A DNA stretch of 63,745 bases from JADHMP01 sp964386915 (GTDB lineage: Bacteria > Bacteroidota > Bacteroidia > Flavobacteriales > Flavobacteriaceae), in assembly GCA_964386915.1 (NCBI GenBank), contig CAYLUQ010000014.1:1-63745 (forward strand). Direction: 5' to 3'. Made by a program: the position numbers and the translations under genes. The notes below the pieces were generated by a model. It had not been told where the DNA came from. It worked only from the letters and a program-made list of their open reading frames with translations, and ran no database searches. The stretch's first letter is position 1, and every line of letters starts with the position of its first letter. This document shows positions 47,701 through 53,360 of this stretch, in pieces.

Positions 47701-48187
47701 TTTTCAGTGGGAGGGTCATCAAGGAGATGGAGTTTGGGCGCCCTTGCAAGAAAGCAATCTATATACAGGAGTCAACAGCTCTCGTTTAACAATCAATCAG
47801 CCTGAAAATAATATGGTGGGCTGGCAGTATAGAATACAGGTGGGCGATCCCTACGCCGCTTGTGCAACCTTTGCTTTTGGCGCTCCAATTACACTGGTTT
47901 CAGAAGGATTGAACTTTCCCAATGCGTTTTCTCCCAATGGAGATGGCATAAACGATACTTGGGAAATTACAGGTGTTGCAGCTTTCCCAAACAATAAGTT
48001 GTTTATTTACAATCGATGGGAACAAAAGGTTTTTGAAGAAAGCAACTATCAAAACAATTGGAACGGAACATCCAACATAGGCAATAGTTTAAATGCCAAT
48101 GAGTTGCCCAATGGAGTTTATTTTTATTTATTTGAAGAGAGCCCCGGTGGGACACGCTACAAAGGATTTATTTATTTAAAAAGATGA
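41783..48187 (+). CDS. Giant T9SS type B surface protein with IgGFc-like, Calx-beta-like and TSP3 repeats
   Basis: A 2134-residue secreted protein (TTG start; signal LLVLVVHCAWGQ). An IgGFc-binding-like domain spans about residues 150-480 (ISIMATLDNTTITF, LIQSDKDIAVNVGS). Two Ca-binding TSP3-like stretches lie near 570-600 and 775-812, then seven Calx-beta-like modules (about 952-1767), more TSP3 repeats (about 1761-1890), and the CHU_C sorting domain (FPNAFSPNGDGIND to the end, about 2045-2134) that sends it through T9SS. The CHU_C domain and the following PorP/SprF gene suggest SprB-like surface attachment. A role in adhesion or gliding is inferred. Confidence 0.92.
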   Translation: MLKKKLTYFLLVLVVHCAWGQLSTIHYIPPITDRGGTGEVPMEQYLFISTASTSAINYTLTPIGNPGSIRVGTLNNENPVIYNIGTGRGTQFATANSNSNKILRDKGYIIETSEPTYVSVRIRGATSRAQAGALVSKGEAGLGKSFRAGMFVNTSAEANSLNFISIMATLDNTTITFSNMESGIRFNNMKSDGSEGSPGPIPNGFSKSINLNRGETYIISANISPNNLAFGDALIGTLIQSDKDIAVNVGSMCGSNHNSATGRDFGLDQIVPSNKIGSEYIFVKGNGMDEIENIVLVADEDNTEIFLRDNLISSATINAGEYFLIEGTEYDANATLYVRTSKNVYAYQGIGGANSSANQAMFFVPSLSCSVSGKLDNIPQIRKVGNTTFPNGNAFVLTNKGSSVLTTDLINNSIPTGGPFAGGVVVSERAVTGADYVAYVFSNLKGNVSFESDGELYVSYWNTNNAASSGGFYAGFNSGPKVELERPNLVADLCLPNVIIQAEGVLSLDSFSWWYDDLSGSGYVNLNDDANPFTPLNPGRYKLIGQLQCGVNPIEYFQSNEVSVSNCPTDFDGDGVNDNIDIDIDNDGLFNAFESNGQVVLNLLDFANPFMLFEDLTTSNSPTIETTLSGSSALIGDVTGSISSTVVAGEVSSTFTIDFHHEVNVVFTPSTSASKTIINNEYFSFRSLNKEDSFTLLDPDDQLLVDTNFDGVYESGVTEFSANQILFRYNPSPNGTTPGRFQLEQTEAIEVKHFNENSSQNSTFNYSVSVANYGLDTDGDGNFDSYDLDSDDDGCFDTTEAGFTDADSNGILGINPVVVDSRGKVTGQGGYMAAADGNADGTADFIQAGAALAITANPQNQYICVGETALFAVATTPTTSSFVYQWQYFDGAIWNDLVDGGSYSGVASQVLAVTPADMSLNETQYRAKVWSVDYVCETLSNPAQLTTDIPAILLSGLNLTEGESSEAQTIQLSLVTTPTSNVVFNLTNPDPTEAVLSPNSFTFTPLNYNIPQDITISPQQDFILDGDVTFNATLSVDGLATTNCYATLEDTTLAITILDEDTVGFEIVPLDNLTDEDGDTGSFSIQLTSVPTASVALALSSNDATEGSVQNEVVFTPLNWNIPQEITVTGLPDPIPIHDGAIDYLVVTGNVSSTDANYNALDGSTIPDISFTNQDNNAPGIVIKVLGGDVSTDETGDTMIVEFSLLSQPLGGADVTLPLRLSGPEGEASLSTDLVVISNANWDQPALNRVVITGLDDAVKDGNIAMLLVTGDPQSADLPYDGLEADDVADVAFQNLDNDNAGYSLTPVSNNLEEQGNSAFFTVVLEAAPASNVQFAISSNDPTEAIVAPGYETIMFTKLNWNTPQKVYVNSVDDALIDRDQISSLTVRVTPSSDALYAGLLPKTLAVVTEDNDQAGILLNTTDPLTSEDGELGYFEVQLTAAPSAPVALYFESSNVLEGTVMSSAVLFDSTNWNEAQLVEVVGIDDSPPEADGARNYTIKIKEIETLDVNYKALDLNTLPTAAMINQDNDSPAVILKVFEEDYETSEAGDSIRIGFKLVSKPSTNVIVPLRLGLASDEMQLGQNEITIVPDNWDDFEKNVVYVRGLDDNLLDGTQIVSFITDAPQSGDKFYNSLGADQVADLNLKNTDDDIASLLITAPDTLSEDKNATTITIALSHVPNNQVELAFELTDPSEVSLDVFQMRFDNTDWSAPKSITLTGVDDPYFDGDITSYLSIKPTAATLDGNYAAMEEVRVQLRTLDNEKDSDNDGIEDAKDNCEKVSNPEQEDMDQDGIGDVCDADIDGDGVLNTKEESDNTNPRNNCSFLVESITLPVTSPKDCDADGVANSLDLDDDNDGILDTLETTTDFDLDGIPNHLDLDSDNDGCLDVLEAGFTDPDQDGLLGSAPLKVDSKGLVLNQGGYTTPLDANANALSDFLEVLNSLEVPQPTESELVIKDNLSLLLRYPYPLFSNLTFQWEGHQGDGVWAPLQESNLYTGVNSSRLTINQPENNMVGWQYRIQVGDPYAACATFAFGAPITLVSEGLNFPNAFSPNGDGINDTWEITGVAAFPNNKLFIYNRWEQKVFEESNYQNNWNGTSNIGNSLNANELPNGVYFYLFEESPGGTRYKGFIYLKR
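44638..47085 (+). repeat. Seven tandem Calx-beta-like modules of about 110-120 codons
   Basis: Inside the giant surface protein, seven related modules share the core features of an N-terminal D/E-D strand (for example DEDGDTGSFSIQL, SEDGELGYFEVQL), a NWN or NWD motif after a FTPLN-type strand, and a closing DNDxA. Modules 3 and 6 form a second subtype (LPLRLS and VPLRLG with DETGDT/SEAGDS), so the order reads A-A-B-A-A-B-A, suggesting growth by duplication of a three-module unit. The DNA copies have diverged. Confidence 0.75.
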
Positions 48188-49131
48188 CATTTTTAAGCAC
48201 ACCTTTCCGTTTTTGTTTTCTCCTTCTGTGTTGGGGAGGACATTTTGTTTGGGCGCAGCAAGAAGCTAGTTTCAACCAATATATGTTTTTGCATCAAACC
48301 GTTAATGCGGGCTATGCAGGCGCAAAGAATTACAGTAGTTTTACGGTCATTAATCGTGCGCAATGGTTTGGTTTTGAAGGGGGACCTAACTCGCAAAGTT
48401 TTTCATTTAACAGCACTCGGAGCCCTAAAAACATTGGATTTGCCGTGAGTGGTTTGTATGATCGCATTGGACCATTAAGCCACACACAAGCTGGATTGGA
48501 CTTTTCTTATCAACTCAAACTCAGTGAAAAAGAACATTATTTGGGAATTGGTCTAAAACTATCAACTGTTTTTTTCTCTTTGGATGAAGCCATGCTTTCA
48601 CCGCTAAACCAAGCCGATCCGGTCTTATATTCTTTATCTGGTGCCAACCGATTGGAGCCCAACATTGGATTTGGCCTCTACTTTCAGACCCCTCGTTTTT
48701 ATACCGGCTTTTCTATCCCCCGCATGATTGAAGACCCTGAGATTTTTATGCAACGACATGCCTATTTAATCGTAGGGGGCTTATTGCGGTTGAGCCCATC
48801 ATTAGAATTAAAACCGAGTGTTTTGTTAAAAAACACTAAGGGTGTTCCTTTGGGGTATGATATGAGCGTTTTGTTCTATATGAACGAACGTATATGGGTA
48901 GGTCCTCAATTAAAAAATGCGAATAATTTAAGCAGTCCTTTTTCCACCTCTGGAGTAGGACTGAGTTTGTTGGCCGGACTTCACATGGGTCAACATTTGA
49001 GTTTAGGCTATGCCTATGGCAATGCTATTGGCTTTTCAAACGCAGAAAACGTGAGTTCTCACGAGATTTTCTTGCGATATGATTTATCACCAAAAGTTTT
49101 AGGTATCTTACGTTCTCCACGGCTATTCTAG
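48184..49131 (+). CDS. PorP/SprF family type IX secretion protein
   Basis: A 315-residue outer-membrane protein with a signal peptide (FCFLLLCWGGHFVWAQ). PorP/SprF features are QEASFNQYMFLHQTVNAGYAGAKNYS, RAQWFGFEGGPNSQSFSFN, PKNIGFAVSGLYDRIGP and IGFGLYFQTPRFYTGFSIPRMI. SprF is specifically needed for surface attachment of the SprB adhesin, and paralogues are encoded beside other type B CTD proteins. The ATG overlaps the stop of the giant surface protein by 4 bases, so they are translationally coupled. Confidence 0.92.
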   Translation: MTFLSTPFRFCFLLLCWGGHFVWAQQEASFNQYMFLHQTVNAGYAGAKNYSSFTVINRAQWFGFEGGPNSQSFSFNSTRSPKNIGFAVSGLYDRIGPLSHTQAGLDFSYQLKLSEKEHYLGIGLKLSTVFFSLDEAMLSPLNQADPVLYSLSGANRLEPNIGFGLYFQTPRFYTGFSIPRMIEDPEIFMQRHAYLIVGGLLRLSPSLELKPSVLLKNTKGVPLGYDMSVLFYMNERIWVGPQLKNANNLSSPFSTSGVGLSLLAGLHMGQHLSLGYAYGNAIGFSNAENVSSHEIFLRYDLSPKVLGILRSPRLF

Positions 49132-49134
49132 CAT

Positions 49135-51282
49135 ATGAAAAAAACAGTTGTATTCTTTTTAATGGTTATTGGATTTGCCGGATTCGGGCAAGAAGAGCAC
49201 TCCAAAAAAGTTGCTCATGACCTTGTTTGGGGAGCATACTACTATACCAACGGTGCTTTTAGTCAAGCTATTGCACAATGGGAAAAAATCCCAAAACCCT
49301 TGCCGCCCAAAACGCAAATCTTATTAGCTAAAGCCTATGCTAAATGCGGCAAAAAAGAGCAAGCAGAACACTATTTGAGTAGCCTCATAGATTCGCGTCA
49401 TGTGGCTGTTGAAGACTATTATTTTTATGCTTCGCTTCTTCCTGATAAACCTAAATTGGCAGCAGAATATAGGCTTAAAGCAGCTCGTTTGCCCTTAGAT
49501 AAAAGGGTGGTAGAGGAGGGCACCACACCCTTAGAAAATTTTCTAATTAATTTAGATCGTAATACCCCAATGTCTGAATTTGGGGGCTATTTTGTTCCTC
49601 AAAATAAGGGTCTGGCTTTTTATTTTTTAAGCCCTCAAGCAGAAGACTGGACCAAAAGAATGCAACGGAGGATGATTAGTAGCACGGAGGTCTATAATTT
49701 GCATCGTGCCAAGTTAAATACCGCACTTGAGCTCGAAAACGAAGTGCAATTGCCTACCAACATCAACTCCATTTTTCAAGAAGGCCCTATTGCTATTGAC
49801 ACTATTCAAAAAATTATTTTTATTTCACGCAGTAGCGGTAAAGTTGACCTCAACAACAAAGTGCAAGTTGACCTCTATCGTTATGATTATGCCAAACCCA
49901 ACCCAATTCCAGTGCCGTTAAAAATCAATAGGGAGGCCTTTAGCACCTTGCACCCCGCTGTGGATTATGGAAACAACCGACTCCTCTTTGCCAGCGACCG
50001 ACCCGGTGGACAAGGAGGAATGGACCTTTATTATATTCCCTTAGACCAAATAGACCAAAATCCTGAGGTGATCAATCTAGGCCCCGACATCAATACCGAT
50101 AACAACGAAACCTTTCCATTTGTGTTAGCAGATGGCACCCTTTTTTATACGAATGAGGCACAATCTAATGAGGGCGATTTTGAAATCAACATGGCCTTGA
50201 AAGGGCCCGAAAACAGATGGAAAACCTATTTACTTCCACCTCCCTATAATTCTAACAAAGATGATTTTTCTTTTTCACTGCTCTTAAAAGAGGGATTGGG
50301 CACCCTGTCCTCAAACCGAGCCGAGGGAAAAGGGAATGATGATCTTTATATTTTTCGGTTTAAACCGCCCATGAGTGCTTTAGAAGACACCTATGCCTTT
50401 AAGCCTAAAGACACCTTAGTGATTCCATTTGAAGGCGTATTGCAAAATGATTTGGACCTCATGGTGGCACAAGACCCTTTGGTTTTGTTGGTAGATAAGA
50501 AAGCCCTCCTTAAAGAAAGCCCTCAAAACGGAAAAGTGAAGTTGAATGCAAATGGTTCTTTTCTCTACAAATCAACTTCCTCAAGGGCGGTTGTTGATTC
50601 CTTTTCTTATCTGGTGCAATCTCCCTATTCTGTTTCTAAAGAAGCATGGGTGTATCTAAAACCCAAAGAAGAACCCTTAACCGAAGAAATTTTAGAAACC
50701 TTTCGTCCTATTTTTTACGATTTAGATCGCAACAATTTAAAAGAAGATTATCGCAGTCGGGTGGATGCGGTGGTGCGTGTTATGAATCAATATCCTCAAA
50801 TGGAAATTGAGATTATTTCATCAACCGATTGTTTAGGAAGTGAGGCCTATAATTTAAAATTATCGCAAGAGCGGACCAATACTATTTTAACCTATGTGAA
50901 AACCCGAATTTCAAATCCAGAACGTTTGCAGGGAAAAGGTATTGGTGAATCCAATATACCGAATAACGACACGAAAAACTACAGCCTATTGGCCGGACAA
51001 TTTAGCGTCTATTCCAATGCTGTTCGTCAACAAAAAGCACTTGAAGACCGAGGAATTGAAAGTGAAATTAGAACCCTATCAAAGGGCTTACATGCCGTTG
51101 TTCTCCAAGATTTTGATTATATGGTTGAAGCGCAAAAAGCAAAAGCAGCCTTTGTGCAACAAGGGATCAGCTCTTCTTTAGAGGCTTGTGAGTGCTATCA
51201 ACTGCCCGAAGCCGAGCATCAGCAACAGCGCAAAACCATTTTTAATATTATAGCAAAAGGAGAAAAAAACGAAACCAATTAG
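49135..51282 (+). CDS. OmpA-like cell-envelope protein with TPR, PD40, cadherin-like and SPOR-like parts
   Basis: A 715-residue exported protein (signal FLMVIGFAGFGQ). An N-terminal TPR-like helical region (about 25-125) is followed by a PD40-like propeller (YGNNRLLFASDRPGGQGGMDL, about 275-410), a cadherin-like domain (VLQNDLDL to DSFSYLV, about 430-505) and an OmpA-like domain (FRPIFYDLDRNNLKEDY to GESNIPNN, about 522-610). The last part, NYSLLAGQFSVYSNAVRQQ to SSLE (about 615-690), looks like a SPOR domain. It follows PorP/SprF by 3 bases and likely anchors the secretion or adhesin complex to peptidoglycan. Confidence 0.88.
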   Translation: MKKTVVFFLMVIGFAGFGQEEHSKKVAHDLVWGAYYYTNGAFSQAIAQWEKIPKPLPPKTQILLAKAYAKCGKKEQAEHYLSSLIDSRHVAVEDYYFYASLLPDKPKLAAEYRLKAARLPLDKRVVEEGTTPLENFLINLDRNTPMSEFGGYFVPQNKGLAFYFLSPQAEDWTKRMQRRMISSTEVYNLHRAKLNTALELENEVQLPTNINSIFQEGPIAIDTIQKIIFISRSSGKVDLNNKVQVDLYRYDYAKPNPIPVPLKINREAFSTLHPAVDYGNNRLLFASDRPGGQGGMDLYYIPLDQIDQNPEVINLGPDINTDNNETFPFVLADGTLFYTNEAQSNEGDFEINMALKGPENRWKTYLLPPPYNSNKDDFSFSLLLKEGLGTLSSNRAEGKGNDDLYIFRFKPPMSALEDTYAFKPKDTLVIPFEGVLQNDLDLMVAQDPLVLLVDKKALLKESPQNGKVKLNANGSFLYKSTSSRAVVDSFSYLVQSPYSVSKEAWVYLKPKEEPLTEEILETFRPIFYDLDRNNLKEDYRSRVDAVVRVMNQYPQMEIEIISSTDCLGSEAYNLKLSQERTNTILTYVKTRISNPERLQGKGIGESNIPNNDTKNYSLLAGQFSVYSNAVRQQKALEDRGIESEIRTLSKGLHAVVLQDFDYMVEAQKAKAAFVQQGISSSLEACECYQLPEAEHQQQRKTIFNIIAKGEKNETN

Positions 51283-51300
51283 GGAGTAAGAACAACCTCC

Positions 51301-51696
51301 TTAGTTTCTTCTTAGGCCTGGAAAAAGATCAGGGTTTTTAAATTGGATGAATTGAAAATAGTTAAACAGCATATAGTTGACTTCATAGCCATAGTCAATT
51401 TGAAATTCATAGGGAATAGGAAAGGGAAATAAGTCATTATAGACGCCTTGAGTAGCTAGGTTATTCCAATGTACCACATATCTTCGGTTGTAGGCTTCCA
51501 AATAGGTTTGTGAATAAAAACCTCTAGGTCTTGCATTACTAGCCATCCATCGGTAAAAACCATTTTCTATTATGGTAATTTCATATTCGGTTTTATCACT
51601 TTTAATTTTAAGTGTATCAGCCACTTCTTGGTCTTTTTCCTGACTCCAGCAACCGAGAGATAGAACAAAAAATAGGAAAAGACAGCATTTTCTCAT
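51301..51696 (-). CDS. DUF6146 family protein
   Basis: From the ATG at 51696 a 131-residue lipoprotein-like product (CCLFLFFVLSLGC, lipobox SLGCW). A longer ORF to 51762 adds 22 residues that do not look like a signal peptide. DUF6146 features are ITIIENGFYRWMASNARPRGFYSQTYLEAYNRRYVVHWNN and the closing IDYGYEVNYMLFNYFQFIQF. The family is widespread in Flavobacteriia with no known function. It converges on the OmpA-SPOR gene, 18 bases away. Confidence 0.82.
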   Translation of the reverse strand: MRKCCLFLFFVLSLGCWSQEKDQEVADTLKIKSDKTEYEITIIENGFYRWMASNARPRGFYSQTYLEAYNRRYVVHWNNLATQGVYNDLFPFPIPYEFQIDYGYEVNYMLFNYFQFIQFKNPDLFPGLRRN

Positions 51697-52013
51697 AGCA
51701 TGATTTTCTTTATGCCAAAGATACGTTACAATAGCCGCTACGCCTAATGTATCTAATATCAAATAGTTAGTAGAGTGTCGTGAAATTTAATTTAGTTGTG
51801 TTTTTGGCGCCTTTTTTTCAGATTTTTTAAAAAAGAATGATAAATTATTGATAATTCAAAAAAAATAGAATTAATGACTAAATACTTACAAATAAATTAT
51901 TAAAAATGAATTTACTTTGAATAAAAATTACGAAAAAGAAGATTTATATAAAAAAAATATAATCACAATATACGCTTACTAATTTTCGTTTTAAATCTAG
52001 TTTTGTTTGTTTT

Positions 52014-52042
52014 AACCCGCTCTTCACAAGCGGGTTTTTTTT
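52014..52042 (+). terminator. Strong rho-independent terminator-like hairpin
   Basis: AACCCGC (52014-52020), loop TCTTCACAA, GCGGGTT (52030-52036) followed by a run of eight Ts. It points along the plus strand but no plus-strand gene ends just before it; the nearest, the OmpA-SPOR gene, ends about 730 bases upstream. It could end an unseen small RNA or be the leader hairpin of a transcript started at the TAGTTTTG at 51998-52005. Confidence 0.7.
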
Positions 52043-52059
52043 GTTCTAACATTAAACAA

Positions 52060-52128
52060 ATGAAATCAATTTTGCTATTAACTATAATTTTGTTTAAGTT
52101 TATTAAAAAAACAGCTATACAAAAATGA
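52060..52128 (+). CDS. Tiny ORF, 22 residues, hydrophobic
   Basis: ATG to TGA. The product starts MKSILLLTIILFKFIKKT, a lysine start and hydrophobic core like a truncated signal peptide or a single-helix peptide. It is placed 18 bases after the terminator-like hairpin, and its stop overlaps the start of the next tiny ORF (ATGA). It could be a decayed gene end, a small toxin-like peptide or chance; no homology was recognised. Confidence 0.2.
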   Translation: MKSILLLTIILFKFIKKTAIQK

Positions 52129-52241
52129 AGAAGATGACTCTTGTTCGGTTCAATCCTGTCGAAAGAAAAATTGTCTACACACGCTATAATCGCTATCAGA
52201 CTGTTTTATTTTTCATTAAACAATTGTTGCCAAAATTATAG
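52125..52241 (+). CDS. Tiny ORF, 38 residues
   Basis: ATG to TAG, overlapping the previous tiny ORF by 4 bases. The product starts MKKMTLVRFNPVERKIVY. The MTLVRFNP start is reminiscent of the first residues of Flavobacteriia Hsp20 proteins, but no alpha-crystallin domain follows, so it could be a decayed remnant or coincidence. It ends 10 bases before the convergent DUF4153-like gene. Confidence 0.2.
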   Translation: MKKMTLVRFNPVERKIVYTRYNRYQTVLFFIKQLLPKL

Positions 52242-52250
52242 CCTACTGTT

Positions 52251-53360
52251 TTAGAACAAAAGCGGAAAAATTAAGGCTACAAAGGCAGCCCAAAGGCTGT
52301 AAAAAGGTAAAAATTGACCGATTTTAACTTCAATTCTCTCAAAATGAGACTTGGTTCTCAGTGTTTGGAGAATTGCGCTCGTGATAGCACCCAGGTGGAG
52401 GAACATTATGAAATTAAGTCCTAATACAGCTAGGCGGTTTGGGGATAGCCCAAATTCTGCCATGCGAAATCCAATTGCTGTTAGCACCACCAAATTGTCT
52501 ACAAGGGCCACAATTGCTAATCCAAATAATAGAAAAAGCCACACTTTCTTTTTAGTTTGTTTTTTGGGGTCGCTTAAGGAAAAGAGAATAAGCGCCAGTA
52601 TGGCTAATAAAATCAAGTCAAAAACAAGAAGAAATTCTCGATCTTCAAAAACAGTAAGGGAGGCAAATGGGAGTGTGCTTGAAAACAGTAAAAGGGTTAA
52701 CAAGGCAAAGGGTGTAAACAAGGTGGCAATGAGGGGCGAGATTTTTTGAACTAAAGTTTTGTTGTGTTGTAAGAGAAAAAGGGCCAAAACAGGAACAGCG
52801 GCTAATCCCCAAGGGGCAATTTTTTCAAAATAAAACGGAGCTACATCCATTTGAATCATTTTGAAAAGCCCAACGGTAAGAGCCGAAAATAAAATGCCTC
52901 CTAAACAAATGAGCCCTACTAGAAGAAGTAGATCTCCATTAGTTCGAAGCAAGTCCACTCGTTTGAGGTTAGAAGACCAATTGTTTCCTAGCGAGGCATA
53001 GGCATAGGCTGACCAAAAAACCACTGGCATATGCAAACAAGCTAGAAGAAAGGGAGCCTCTTGCTCAGTGCCGGGCAGTAGATTGAGAAAAAGCGTTCCT
53101 GAGAGGAGTATGCTTAGGGCAATTAAGGCCTGTTTTTTTGGTGTGTTTTGGCGCCACAGCACATATAGTAGGAGCGGTAAAAAAACAATAGTTCCTAAAT
53201 TTCGAGGAAGATACCATGCTGTTTCAAGTTTGAAAAGAGTAGCCAAATTGGCTAAAAAACCCGCTAAAAAAATAAAAAGTAACAGGGCACTCCATTCTTT
53301 TTTCTCGCCCCATTCCAGAGCCGTTTTAGAAGATGAATTAGAAGATTCTTCAGTTTTCAT
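52251..53360 (-). CDS. Multi-pass membrane protein, DUF4153-like
   Basis: A 369-residue inner-membrane protein with about ten hydrophobic segments (for example LLLFIFLAGFLANLATLF, LLLLVGLICLGGILFSALTVGLF, FDLILLAILALILFSLS). FALLTLLLFSSTLPFASLTVFEDREFLLVFDLILL resembles the C-terminal part of DUF4153 proteins, but I am not certain of the family. Function is unknown. It overlaps the upstream glycosidase-like gene by 4 bases, so it belongs to the 56564-52251 operon. Confidence 0.6.
   Translation of the reverse strand: MKTEESSNSSSKTALEWGEKKEWSALLLFIFLAGFLANLATLFKLETAWYLPRNLGTIVFLPLLLYVLWRQNTPKKQALIALSILLSGTLFLNLLPGTEQEAPFLLACLHMPVVFWSAYAYASLGNNWSSNLKRVDLLRTNGDLLLLVGLICLGGILFSALTVGLFKMIQMDVAPFYFEKIAPWGLAAVPVLALFLLQHNKTLVQKISPLIATLFTPFALLTLLLFSSTLPFASLTVFEDREFLLVFDLILLAILALILFSLSDPKKQTKKKVWLFLLFGLAIVALVDNLVVLTAIGFRMAEFGLSPNRLAVLGLNFIMFLHLGAITSAILQTLRTKSHFERIEVKIGQFLPFYSLWAAFVALIFPLLF

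Larger units (their letters stand above)
51697..52250. other. Large low-GC intergenic region with terminator and tiny ORFs
   Basis: A 554-base gap with no recognisable gene. It is strongly AT-rich from about 51780 to 52010, unlike the coding regions around it. It contains a strong terminator-like hairpin (52014-52042), a TAnnTTTG match directly before it (51998-52005), and two overlapping tiny ORFs (52060-52128 and 52125-52241). A 22-codon TTG ORF at 51917-51982 is also open. None is supported by homology that I can see. Confidence 0.5.

Noticed and set aside
52125..52241. Reading this ORF as a functional Hsp20 chaperone
   Set aside because: Only the first few residues resemble Hsp20; the alpha-crystallin domain is absent. 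Kept only as a low-confidence tiny ORF.
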